Assembly (NCBI RefSeq): GCF_026151165.2
Contig: NZ_CP117849.1
Coordinates: 3,472,001 to 3,536,000 of the forward strand
From: Cryobacterium sp. SO2
GTDB lineage: Bacteria; Actinomycetota; Actinomycetes; Actinomycetales; Microbacteriaceae
Reading direction: 5' to 3'
Length of the DNA: 64,000 nt
The translations under genes were made by a program, and so were the position numbers. Under the pieces are notes generated by a model. That model saw only the letters and a program-made list of their open reading frames with translations. It had not been told where the DNA came from and did not search any database. Of this stretch, positions 42,911 to 51,459 are shown piece by piece; the stretch's first letter is position 1, and the number at the start of each line of letters is the position of its first letter.

Positions 42911-45037
42911 CTAATGCACGCTGGAGTCCGTCGGGGTTGGCGGGGGCGTGGGCGTCGGGGTCACTTTCGCCCCTGCGCCGGGTGCGTCGGAGGCCGGCGG
43001 ACCGGCGGTCGGCGGAGTCGGGGTCGGAGTCGTGCCGGCATCCTTCGGTACCGGCGGCGTCGCGGGCGCGGGGTCGACCGGCGGCGCCGGGTCGACCTTC
43101 GGGGCCGGGTCCGGCGCGGCCGGTGCAGTGACGTCGACGGGTCGGGTGATCGTCAGCGCCACTCCGTCGGCATCCGTGGCCGTGAGCGCGACCTGGTAGG
43201 TGCCCGCTTTCGCATACTCGTGGCTGGCGGTGGCCCCGCTCGCGGTGGAGCCGTCCCCGAAGTCCCACTCGTAGGAGCCGATCTGTGCGCCGGAAGCCGA
43301 GGTCACCGCAGAGGCGTCGACGGCCAGGTTCAGCTCGGCGGCCGTCGCAGCGAAGCTGGAGGCGACGGGAGCGGCCTGTCGGTTGGCCGCGGCACCGCCC
43401 ACCGTGATACTCACGGCGTTCCCGGTCTTGGTGTTGCCCCGGGGATCCGTGACCTTGATGCGGTAAGAGTACGTTCCGGCCGCGAGGCCGGACTCGGTCC
43501 AGCTGAGGGTCGGCCGCTTCCAGTCCATCGAGCGTCCGGTCAGGGTCGTCACGGTGACTCCGCCGCGCTGCACCGCATAGGTGAGCAGCTCGTTGTCCCT
43601 GTCGTAGTTGGACTTCCAGGTGACCTTCACTGATCCGGCCGCCGGGGAGCTCAGGGTCGGCGCGAAGTCGGCGCCCGTTGCGCGCGGTCCTTCCTTATTC
43701 GGGGCGATCGAGGCGATCGCGAACCGCACCAGGCCCTGCTGCTTCTTGCCGTTGACCGTCGTGAACTCGCCGCCGTACAACACGTAGGAGGCATTGGCGG
43801 CGACATTCCACGGGCCCTGGCCCTGCCCCGTGTATGTGCCCGTGTTGATGTCCGGGTACCAGGTGAGCAGTGACGGACGAGGCTTTCCACCGTAGTTGGA
43901 GTATCCCTTGATGGTGTTCGTGGCGATGGTGCCCGTCGCGTTCATCGAGAACGAGAGGGTGCGGTGGTAGGAGCGCGGGGAGGTTTCGCCGAACCCGCCG
44001 ATGTTGCCGCAGTAGTGCACGTGCCCGGTCGTGTAGACCACGCCGGCAGTGGGGGCCGCCGAGTAGGTGTCGCCGTGGCAGTCTTCCATCCAGACCAGCG
44101 TGCCGTCGGCCCATGAGGCCCTGAAGGTGCCCTCGAAATTGCCTCCACTGCCGAAGTCATAGCCGGTGCCGAAGACGCCGTCACTGGTCGAGGTGAGGCT
44201 GAGGATCGCCGCGGTGCTGCCGCCGTTGCGGAGCGTGCTGTTCACCTTCCAGGCGGAGGAAGCGCCCGTGCTGGCGTTGGTGGCCGCCATCCCGTAGCCG
44301 GGATTACTGCCGCCGTCGTAGCTGGTGAACGAACCGCCGATGATGACCTTGGTACTGTCGGGCGAGACGGTCAGGGCGCTGACGGTGCCGCCGGCCGGCG
44401 TGCCCTTCCAGGCCTGCACCGCGCCGTTCGAGGCGGCGAAACTGGCCATGTACTGACGCGCCTGCCCGCCGGCCGAGGTGAACGCACCGCCGGCGTACAC
44501 CGCAGTGCCGCTCACCCCGAGGGCTGCGACCCTGCCGTTCACCTGGGGCGCCCAGGAGGTGACCAACGCGCCGGTCGCGCTGGCGAACGCGACCAGGCGG
44601 TATCGGTTCGTGGCGCCGGCCTTGGTAAATGTGCCGCCTGCGTAGACCCGCGAACCGTCCCGTGCTGCGACGAGGGCGCGCACGGCGCCGTTCATGTTGG
44701 GGTTGAACGCGGTGAGGGCTCCGGTGGACAGGGTGTAGGCGAGCAGGTTGTTGCGTGTGACCTCGTTGACCCCGGCCGCGGAGCCGGCCGGCCGGGCCTT
44801 GGTGAACTCGCCGCCGACGTAGACGGTGTTGCCGACGATCAGCTGCGCCCACACGACGCCGTTGATCTGGGGTGTCGGCAGTGCGTCTGCGGCCACGGTG
44901 GCCGGGGTGCCGGCATCCGGTGGATTGGTGTCGGCCACGGCGGCCGTCCCGGTCAGGGTGGCGGCCGCGGCCAGCGCGATGACGGACAACAGGGCGAGGA
45001 GCGAGTTCCGGGCGCGAGTGAGCATCATCAGCCTCAT
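42911..45037 (-). CDS. Secreted beta-propeller, Fn3 and PKD protein
   Basis: 708 residues from ATG 45037; ATGs at 45028 and 45025 (with GAGG close by) may be used instead. Signal peptide to ~36 (ends AVADT). The propeller-like region (~45-470) and Fn3 domain (~470-560) closely follow the first ~560 residues of the 36839-41974 protein, including VVWAQLIVGNTVYVGGEFT, WMEDCHGDTYSAAP and HYCGNIGGF. One PKD domain (YEWDFGDGS, ~575-650) follows, then a ~55-residue Pro/Thr-rich tail without LPXTG. It reads as a shorter paralogue lacking the LamG and later modules. Confidence 0.87.
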   Translation of the reverse strand: MRLMMLTRARNSLLALLSVIALAAAATLTGTAAVADTNPPDAGTPATVAADALPTPQINGVVWAQLIVGNTVYVGGEFTKARPAGSAAGVNEVTRNNLLAYTLSTGALTAFNPNMNGAVRALVAARDGSRVYAGGTFTKAGATNRYRLVAFASATGALVTSWAPQVNGRVAALGVSGTAVYAGGAFTSAGGQARQYMASFAASNGAVQAWKGTPAGGTVSALTVSPDSTKVIIGGSFTSYDGGSNPGYGMAATNASTGASSAWKVNSTLRNGGSTAAILSLTSTSDGVFGTGYDFGSGGNFEGTFRASWADGTLVWMEDCHGDTYSAAPTAGVVYTTGHVHYCGNIGGFGETSPRSYHRTLSFSMNATGTIATNTIKGYSNYGGKPRPSLLTWYPDINTGTYTGQGQGPWNVAANASYVLYGGEFTTVNGKKQQGLVRFAIASIAPNKEGPRATGADFAPTLSSPAAGSVKVTWKSNYDRDNELLTYAVQRGGVTVTTLTGRSMDWKRPTLSWTESGLAAGTYSYRIKVTDPRGNTKTGNAVSITVGGAAANRQAAPVASSFAATAAELNLAVDASAVTSASGAQIGSYEWDFGDGSTASGATASHEYAKAGTYQVALTATDADGVALTITRPVDVTAPAAPDPAPKVDPAPPVDPAPATPPVPKDAGTTPTPTPPTAGPPASDAPGAGAKVTPTPTPPPTPTDSSVH

Positions 45038-45107
45038 CCATCAGCGGCCGGCATTCGGGTGGCCGGCACGATTTGGTGAGTATATGACGAATCCTCAGTT
45101 ATACTGT

Positions 45108-45150
45108 GCCCTCTTCGGGGGCGAAGTGACGCCCCCTCGGGGGTGAGGAT
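45108..45150. promoter_or_regulatory. Inverted repeats upstream of the propeller gene
   Basis: GCCC TCTTC GGGGGC (45108-45122) resembles the TCCCC-N5-GGGG elements. A second GC palindrome (GCCCCCTCGGGGGT, ~45131-45144) follows. A wider pair, ATCCTCA at 45091-45097 and TGAGGAT at 45144-45150, encloses both. It is 71-113 nt upstream of the 45037 start and may be an operator or a leader hairpin. Confidence 0.35.
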
Positions 45151-45222
45151 ACAACGACGGAATCCCGCGTGCCAGGCACGCGGGATTCCGGTTGTCACAG
45201 CGCGGTGACGCGGCCGTGCGGG

Positions 45223-46959
45223 TTAGCCCTTGTGCACGGTGACGGCAGTGCGGTCAGGCACGTAGAAGTTGCGCGCCAGGTCGATCTTGGTGGTGGACTT
45301 GGCGATGATCGCGCAGTTGGAGACCTTGGTGTCGCGGCCGAAGGTGTTGTCGGCGATCTTGACGCCCTGCACCGGACCATAGGACTTCTCGGCGATGTTC
45401 ACCGTGCAGCCTCCGCCGTTGGCGTAGTTGCCCGTGAAGGTGAAGTTGGAGACCTTGCCGGTGTCCTGGGTGATCTGGATCCCGGAGTTGAACGCGCCGC
45501 TGATGTTGTTGTTGGTGACGCTGATGTTGCTCCCCTTCTGGATCTGGATCGAGTCGTCGTGGCTCGGGCTGCCGCCGTGGTTGGGGTCCTTGGCGTAGTG
45601 CAGGTTGTTGTGCAACCAGGACTTGTCGATCGAGACGTTCCCACCGGTGAGGTGGATGCTGTCGATCACGCCGTGGATGTTGACCCTCGTGGCGGTGAAG
45701 TTGTAGCCGTAGATACCCATCGCGTACGGCGACGCGGTGGACGGGAACAGCTCGGTGTCGGTGATCTTGAGCCCGGACTGGCCGCCGAGGTTGTTGATCA
45801 GCGGGGCGACGCCGGTGAGCGCACGACCGCGGATGACCGAGTTCTTGATGGTCACGTTGGGCGCGCTGATCTTGACCAGGCCACGGATGTCGAGCCCGTC
45901 GAGGACCGTTCCGGCCTTGGTGACGTTGATGTCACCGTTGTGCACGGTGAGCTTGGTGCCGGCAGGCACGCCGGTGTTGCTGCCGCTCGGGGTGCCGGTC
46001 GCAGGTGGGGCGGGAACCGGAGCAGGCGCCGCGGTGGGCGCGGGTGCCGTGGTCGGCGCGGGCGCGGGCGCCGCGGAGGTCGTGCCGAAGCTGACGCCCG
46101 TGGTCTTCAGCTGCACGCTGGCCTGGCTGCTGGTGAGCGTGAGCTTGCCGTTGTGGCCGGACTGCAACGGCAGGGTCACCGTGGCGGAGGGCTTGCCATC
46201 CTTGGTGGCCGTGAACACAGTCTTCTGGGCGCCGTTCGGGCCGACGGAAGCCTTGACCACGGTGTTCTGCCAGGCGCCGGAGCCCTGCACGGTGAACTTC
46301 ACCGAGGTGGCGCCGGCGGGGACCGTGCCGAGCGAAATGGTCTTCTGGCCGCCGGACGGCACGACCACGGTCTCCAGCGAGCCGGCGCTGGACGTCGCTG
46401 CGGCCGGCTTGGCGGCCGGCTTGGCGGCCGGCACCGCGAAGTTGGTGACGGTGCTGTCAACGCGCACGCTGGCCTGGCTGCTGGTGAGCGTGAGCTTGCC
46501 GTTGTGGCCGGACTGCAGCGGCAGGGTCACCGTGGCGGAGGGCTTGCCATCCTTGGTGGCCGTGAACACAGTCTTCTGGGCACCGTTCGGGCCGATGGAA
46601 GCCTTGACCACGGTGTTCTGCCAGGCGCCGGCGGCCTGCAGGGTGAGGGTCACGGCCGTGGCGTTCGCGGGGATGCTACCCAGCGAGATCGTCTTCTGGC
46701 CGCCCGAGGGCACGACGACGGATTCCAGGGCAGTGGACACGGCCGTGGACACGGCAGCGACGGTTGAGGGCGACGCGCTGGCCGCCTGGGCGGGAGCCGC
46801 CGCAAAGCCGGTGAGTCCGATGACCACGGCGAGGGCCGCTGATGCGGCAATGAGGGGACGTTTCTTGAATGCTGCGCCCGCGACACCGGACGAGGCCAGG
46901 TCGGGGGCGGATGGGATCGTCCTGGGGGACGACTTCGAGCGCAAAAGTGTGGGGATCAT
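45223..46959 (-). CDS. Secreted protein with a duplicated beta domain and a right-handed beta-helix
   Basis: 578 residues from ATG 46959; no good ribosome site is visible and the start is uncertain. The N terminus is long, with the hydrophobic core at ~35-52 and likely cleavage after AQAA (~60). Two tandem copies of a ~98-residue domain (~78-176, ~195-293) share LESVVVPSGGQKTISLG/LETVVVPSGGQKTISLG and WQNTVVKAS.GPNGAQKTVF. A Pro/Ala linker runs to ~325, then the beta-helix (VTIKNSVIRG, LKITDTELF, SIDKSWLHNNL, ISVTNNNISG, VKIADNTFG). It resembles the helix parts of the 2866 and 6475 proteins in architecture. A polysaccharide-binding or cleaving role is plausible, unproven. Confidence 0.82.
   Translation of the reverse strand: MIPTLLRSKSSPRTIPSAPDLASSGVAGAAFKKRPLIAASAALAVVIGLTGFAAAPAQAASASPSTVAAVSTAVSTALESVVVPSGGQKTISLGSIPANATAVTLTLQAAGAWQNTVVKASIGPNGAQKTVFTATKDGKPSATVTLPLQSGHNGKLTLTSSQASVRVDSTVTNFAVPAAKPAAKPAAATSSAGSLETVVVPSGGQKTISLGTVPAGATSVKFTVQGSGAWQNTVVKASVGPNGAQKTVFTATKDGKPSATVTLPLQSGHNGKLTLTSSQASVQLKTTGVSFGTTSAAPAPAPTTAPAPTAAPAPVPAPPATGTPSGSNTGVPAGTKLTVHNGDINVTKAGTVLDGLDIRGLVKISAPNVTIKNSVIRGRALTGVAPLINNLGGQSGLKITDTELFPSTASPYAMGIYGYNFTATRVNIHGVIDSIHLTGGNVSIDKSWLHNNLHYAKDPNHGGSPSHDDSIQIQKGSNISVTNNNISGAFNSGIQITQDTGKVSNFTFTGNYANGGGCTVNIAEKSYGPVQGVKIADNTFGRDTKVSNCAIIAKSTTKIDLARNFYVPDRTAVTVHKG
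46114..46280. repeat. Intragenic direct repeat, copy A
   Basis: 167 bp matching 46465-46631 with only three mismatches by eye; the offset is 351 bp (117 codons), in frame. It encodes part of the second beta domain of the 45223-46959 protein. Confidence 0.9.
46465..46631. repeat. Intragenic direct repeat, copy B
   Basis: Partner of 46114-46280. Near identity including third codon positions suggests recent duplication or gene conversion, while the flanking parts of the two domains have diverged. Confidence 0.9.
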
Positions 46960-47208
46960 GTGGGGGGAGAGTGTTTTCTGATGGTGCACACGTTCGGGAC
47001 ATGCGGGATGGAGCAACCGTAGGGGGCCACCGATCGTTTATCTAGCTTTGCTCACTTTCCTCATTTGGTCAAACGCTTACACGATTTTCCTAGGTTCGGA
47101 CCGCGCCAACCCTATGCAGAACGATGGAGTCTGGCTACTGTCCCCTACGACCTCTTCACCGGATTCCCCGGCGCGATGCCGGCGGCCGTCAGAAATCGAG
47201 GGACCGTT

Positions 47209-47742
47209 ATGAGCGCTGATCCCCCCCGTACCGCGCACCCCACCGGGCACCGTGACGGCCGGCTGCGCGTCGGCTACGCCGCGGGCGGTTTCGACCTGTT
47301 CCATGTCGGGCACCTCAACATCCTCCGCCAGGCGAAAACCGCCTGTGACTACCTGATTGCCGGTGTGGTCTCTGATGAAATGCTGCTGCTGACCAAGGGG
47401 GTCCGACCGGTCGTGCCGCTTTCCGAGCGGCTCGAAATCGTTCAGCACATCACCTTCGTCGACGAGGCCGTGGCCGAAACCGTGCCAGACAAACTCGACA
47501 CCTGGCGCTCACTGGGGTTCGACATCTTCTTCAAGGGCGACGACTGGCGCGGCACTCCCCGTGGTCTGACCCTCGAACGCCAGTTCGCCGGGGTCGGGGT
47601 CGAGGTCGTCTATTTCCCCTACACGATGCACACCTCCAGCACGGCTTTACGCCGCGCATTGGAAGCGCTTTCTCCCCAGGGGCTGTCCGCCGCGCTGGCT
47701 GCGGGCTCCGTTACCGACGACTCGGGCGAGATCCGGGCCTGA
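47209..47742 (+). CDS. TagD-like cytidylyltransferase (glycerol-3-phosphate type)
   Basis: 177 residues from ATG 47209, with GAGGGA 6 nt upstream. Nucleotidyltransferase motifs: GGFDLFHVGHLNILRQAK with the HxGH pair, then VVPLSERLEIVQHI, FKGDDWRG, and the C-terminal HTSSTALRRAL in the place of the TagD ISTT motif. Members make CDP-glycerol or related CDP-polyols from CTP. Together with the CDP-alcohol phosphatidyltransferase at 29253 it may feed phosphodiester decoration of the polymer. It is a lone plus-strand gene between two minus-strand units. The AT-rich 250 nt upstream probably holds its promoter. Confidence 0.85.
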   Translation: MSADPPRTAHPTGHRDGRLRVGYAAGGFDLFHVGHLNILRQAKTACDYLIAGVVSDEMLLLTKGVRPVVPLSERLEIVQHITFVDEAVAETVPDKLDTWRSLGFDIFFKGDDWRGTPRGLTLERQFAGVGVEVVYFPYTMHTSSTALRRALEALSPQGLSAALAAGSVTDDSGEIRA

Positions 47743-47772
47743 ATAATTCGCGGTGCAGCAGAGTGAAGCCCA

Positions 47773-48825
47773 TCAGGGTGAGCGGACGGGCCCGGCCGTA
47801 CGGGCCGGCACCGGCTGCAGCCAGGCCGTGACCGGGACTGTGAAGAGCCCGGGCACCCGACCGAAGACCCGGAACGCGGCGAGCGCGATGATGATCGCGA
47901 CCGCGCACAGCAGAATCGGCAAGGCTGTGCCCAGGACGACGTTCAGGACCGTACCGGATGGCGTGCCCGTCGCCACGATGGTCGCCGCGACGAGGATCAT
48001 CGGGAAGGTGTGCACCAGATAGATCGGCAGGGTGCGTGTTCCCAGCGCGCGCAGCCAGTCGAGCGCCGGCAATCGTGCGAGCAGCACCGAGACGACGATG
48101 CCGACGGTGACGGCGAGGGCGCTCGTGGCCAGCAACACGAACGGGACGCGCAGGAGGTCGAGGCGGACGACGACGGCCGTCACCGCGGCGTAGAGACCGG
48201 CCGCCGCCGCCGCATGCCACCAGCGCACGGCGGGCACCAGCCGCCGCACCTTCGGACCCAGCCAGATGGCGGCGATGAAGAACACCAGGTAACGGCCCAT
48301 TTTGTCCCATGGTGTGCCCGTGTGCAGCAGGAAGGACCCGAAGCCGGCCGCGACGAGCGCTGTCAGCGTCACCTGAAGCGCCGGCGGCCAGCGGCGCATC
48401 AGCCAGGCCAGTGCGAAGAACAGCGGCAGGGCGTAGATGAACCAGAGGTTGGAGTTGGGCCGTACGAACAGGGTGACCAGGTCGAGCGGCCGCGCGTTCA
48501 CCGGCGCCTGGCTGATCGGCGGTATGAAGAGCAGGAGGATGGTCTGCAGCGTCACCCAGAGCACGTAGAGGTAGAGCAGCAGCAGCATCCGCTTGCGGAA
48601 CAGGGCCGCGAACGGCAGCGCGACCGCCCGTGCCGCCAGGAGGCCGGACATGAAGAAGAACAGCGGCATGCGGAAGGTGTCCAACAACGGATTCAGAGTG
48701 GCCAGCGGGCCGGTCACGCCGGCGCCATCGAGGTACATCACCGAGTGGAAGAGCACCACGAGGATGATCGCGATGCCCTTCGCGACGTCGATCCACGTCT
48801 CGCGTGGGGGTGCGCCGGCGTTCAC
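47773..48825 (-). CDS. Acyltransferase family 3 membrane protein
   Basis: 350 residues from GTG 48825 (GTGA overlap with the upstream acyltransferase stop). About ten membrane segments. Family signatures are WIDVAKGIAIILVVLFHSVMY with the conserved His near residue 27, FRMPLFFFMSGLLA, and LGTRTLPIYLVHTFPMIL near the C terminus. Such enzymes O-acetylate or otherwise acylate extracellular glycans from a cytoplasmic acyl donor. Last gene of the 51208-47773 operon, next to a polymerase, so the target is probably the polysaccharide. Confidence 0.88.
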   Translation of the reverse strand: MNAGAPPRETWIDVAKGIAIILVVLFHSVMYLDGAGVTGPLATLNPLLDTFRMPLFFFMSGLLAARAVALPFAALFRKRMLLLLYLYVLWVTLQTILLLFIPPISQAPVNARPLDLVTLFVRPNSNLWFIYALPLFFALAWLMRRWPPALQVTLTALVAAGFGSFLLHTGTPWDKMGRYLVFFIAAIWLGPKVRRLVPAVRWWHAAAAAGLYAAVTAVVVRLDLLRVPFVLLATSALAVTVGIVVSVLLARLPALDWLRALGTRTLPIYLVHTFPMILVAATIVATGTPSGTVLNVVLGTALPILLCAVAIIIALAAFRVFGRVPGLFTVPVTAWLQPVPARTAGPVRSP

Positions 48826-49919
48826 CGGGTGTCCCTGGCGTGCCGTCCGGCGCCGCGGACCCGGCCGGGCCGGGCCGACGACGGACGGCTGGACTCCGTG
48901 CTTGGCCGGCCGATCCTCAGCATCGACGGCACCGGTTGGTACAGATACCGCAGCGGCGTCGGCGCTGCGGCGCGATGGAGCGCGAGCGCCAGGAGGACCG
49001 CGACGGCGGCGAGCACCGGAGGCACGATCCCGGCCACCGTCGCGATGGCCGGGAACAGCAGGGGTGTGGAAAGTAGGAACGAGATCATGATGATGATCGG
49101 GGTGTGCGCCAGGTAGATGGGCAGAGTGGTGCGGCCGATGAAGGCCAGCCGTGGGAGTCCTGCCAATGCCCGGCTGACGCCGACGCCGGCCGCGACTCCG
49201 ACGAGGCAGTTGACGAAGTACACCCCGGGCACCACGCGCAGGTCGAAGACGGCGACACTGGCCGAGAGAACGGCCCAGCCGACGACGGTGCCGGCGGCCA
49301 GGGGTGTGGCGACGGTGCCCAGCCGGAGGATCACCGGACGCAGGTAGAGGCCGGCGAGGAAGAAGAAGTAATAGCGGGCCGAACCGCTCCAGCCGACGTT
49401 GGCGGTCTCCCAGCCGCTCAGGGCCAAGAGCGAGACCACACCGGCCACAGCCAGCTGGGCCCCGACCGGTATTCTCCTGGTGAGTTTCGCGAACACGAAG
49501 AAGAGCGTCAACGCCCAGATGAACCAGAGCTCGAACCGAGGCGCGACCGGCGAGACGAGCAGGGCGAGCAGGCTCTGCCGGGGGCTGAAGCCCTGGCCCT
49601 GCATACCCGTGCCGAGCACGAAGACCACGGAACCGATCACTTCCCAAATCACGAAAACCCAGACGTACAGGCGTAACTTCGAGTTCCACAGGGCCGACCA
49701 CGGCACCGTCAGCCACTTGGGCGCGAAGAGCCCGGCGAGCGCGAAGAACAGCGGCATGCGCATCGAGGACAGCGCCTCGTTGATCTCGCGCCAGTACGGG
49801 ATATCGAACCCGGCGCCGAGCAGCCAACTCGCCGAATGGTACAGCGCCACCAACAGGATGGCCACGCCCCGGCCGGTGTCGATCCAGCCGATGCGCACCG
49901 GCGCTTCGGTCCCGGTCAC
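48822..49919 (-). CDS. Acyltransferase family 3 membrane protein
   Basis: 365 residues from GTG 49919 (GTGA overlap with the polymerase stop). Same family as the next gene: GWIDTGRGVAILLVALYHSASW with the conserved His, MRMPLFFALAGLFA, RFELWFIWALTLFFVFAKL and IGRTTLPIYLAHTPIIIMI. About ten membrane segments and a basic Arg/Ser-rich C-terminal tail. The two adjacent paralogues probably acylate different positions or different sugars; this is inferred. Confidence 0.88.
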   Translation of the reverse strand: MTGTEAPVRIGWIDTGRGVAILLVALYHSASWLLGAGFDIPYWREINEALSSMRMPLFFALAGLFAPKWLTVPWSALWNSKLRLYVWVFVIWEVIGSVVFVLGTGMQGQGFSPRQSLLALLVSPVAPRFELWFIWALTLFFVFAKLTRRIPVGAQLAVAGVVSLLALSGWETANVGWSGSARYYFFFLAGLYLRPVILRLGTVATPLAAGTVVGWAVLSASVAVFDLRVVPGVYFVNCLVGVAAGVGVSRALAGLPRLAFIGRTTLPIYLAHTPIIIMISFLLSTPLLFPAIATVAGIVPPVLAAVAVLLALALHRAAAPTPLRYLYQPVPSMLRIGRPSTESSRPSSARPGRVRGAGRHARDTR

Positions 49920-51208
49920 GGCCGTACGATCCCGGCCGCCATCGGCGCCAGCTCCGCCCGGGGTTCGCGCCGCAGCATCACCAGCCCCACGGTGATGATG
50001 ATCAGCGTCGCCGAGCTGTAGAGCGGTCCGAACAGGAGCGCCCAGAGCAGTTTGATCCCGAGGTAGACGATGACCGCCGCGGCCGTGCCGGACGCCACCG
50101 ACCGGGCGAGCCCGGCCAGGACGAGCACCACGATGAGTGCGGCCAGCGCGAGACCCGGAATTCCGAACCACGCCCACAGGTCGCCGACGACGGAGTGCAG
50201 TTCGATGTGGCCGCCGAACATGTAGACGTCGACATAGTTGTTGTTCGGGTCGTAGTTGATGGCGGCCATGCCCGACTTCGCCGCGAAGATGTCCGCGGAG
50301 TTCGCCACGGTGCCCGCACCGAAACCCAGCGGCTGATGCAGCATCAGCCCGGCCGTGGCCGCGAGCTCCGGCCGGCCGCCGAGAATCAGCGAGCCGGAGG
50401 TCTGCAACTGCGCGCTGCTGCGCAACTGGGTGTCCTCGCCGAGTGCCCCGTCGAGGATGAGGGCCTGGCCGAGGTTGTAGACCACAAGTGCCAGAATGCC
50501 CAGCGCCACCACGACCCGCACCGCTGAGCCCGAGCGGGTGCGCCGCCCCGGCCGGAGCTGCCAGAGCACCAGGAGCGCGGTGAAGAGCAGGATGGCGAAG
50601 GAAGACCGGGCGTCCGTCACCGCGGCGATGGCGGTGAACCCGGCGACGGCCAGGAACTCGAGCCAGCGGCGCCCGGTCTGCCTGGCGATCGCCAGCACGA
50701 TGATGGTGAGCGCCACCGAGTAGCCGAAGCGCCAGGGATTGGCCTGGTACAGCTCGCTGGTCGGGGTGACGCCGAGCAGCAGGCCGACGCCGAACCAGAG
50801 CGCGACCTGAGCATCCGGCAGTACGGTACGGCACCAGAGCACGAAGCCGACCCCGCAGAGGATGCCCACCAGGCCCACAGACACCGTCACGGCCTGCCCG
50901 GGGCTGGTGGGGTGGGACGACGCCGAGAACAGGGTGAGCCAGATCCCGCTGACCAGCGCCACCGCAACCGTGCCGAGCAGCACAGTGGACCCGTGGAACC
51001 GCCGCAGCACGGGCAGCCAGAGCGGGACAAGGACGGCGGCGGCGAGGTAGCCGACGGTGAGTCCCTGCGACAGTTCGATCCGCATGGCCAGGACCACGAG
51101 CACGACGATGGCCAGGACGCGAACGACGACGAGCGACCGGAAGGCATCGCCGGACAGGGCAAGGCGGCGGGGTGACCGGGCCGGTGCCGTCAGCTCCTGT
51201 GCCGTCAT
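49916..51208 (-). CDS. O-antigen ligase/polymerase-like membrane protein (Wzy candidate 2)
   Basis: 430 residues from ATG 51208; the upstream frame extension is not protein-like. Around ten to twelve membrane segments (LVVVRVLAIVVLVVLAMRI, LAAAVLVPLWLPVL, TVSVGLVGILCGVGFVLW and others). A middle loop has AAVTDARSSFAILLFTALLVLW, in the style of Wzy TxSR segments. A late extracellular loop with NYDPNNNYVDVYMFGGHIELHSVVGDLWAWFGIPGL resembles the H-N/E region of O-antigen polymerases. Polymer linkage unknown. It starts the operon with the two acyltransferases. Confidence 0.78.
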   Translation of the reverse strand: MTAQELTAPARSPRRLALSGDAFRSLVVVRVLAIVVLVVLAMRIELSQGLTVGYLAAAVLVPLWLPVLRRFHGSTVLLGTVAVALVSGIWLTLFSASSHPTSPGQAVTVSVGLVGILCGVGFVLWCRTVLPDAQVALWFGVGLLLGVTPTSELYQANPWRFGYSVALTIIVLAIARQTGRRWLEFLAVAGFTAIAAVTDARSSFAILLFTALLVLWQLRPGRRTRSGSAVRVVVALGILALVVYNLGQALILDGALGEDTQLRSSAQLQTSGSLILGGRPELAATAGLMLHQPLGFGAGTVANSADIFAAKSGMAAINYDPNNNYVDVYMFGGHIELHSVVGDLWAWFGIPGLALAALIVVLVLAGLARSVASGTAAAVIVYLGIKLLWALLFGPLYSSATLIIITVGLVMLRREPRAELAPMAAGIVRP

Positions 51209-51459
51209 GCGTCCCGCCGCCCCTGGCCGGCGCCCGCGAGTCCGGTGCTCGCCGTGCCCTGGCCATGTCGAGCACACCCTAGAGCGCGTTCGGGGTGTCA
51301 ACAAGGGCAGGAGGGGCGCGAACGGCCCTGTGTCCCCCGAAGGTGGGAGGTATCCCCGGCACAGGCGCCCGAGTACTGTGTGCTGCCTCAGGGCCCGTCG
51401 ATGGTCGACGCCCGGTCGCCGTGACGCGCATCCGGTGGTCAGACGGGAGGTGCATCGCC

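Noticed and set aside
49920..51275. N-terminal extensions of the acyltransferase frames (817 and 684 codons)
   Set aside because: The added parts are Arg/Pro/Ala-rich and overlap conserved membrane genes; GTGA-coupled starts fit better.
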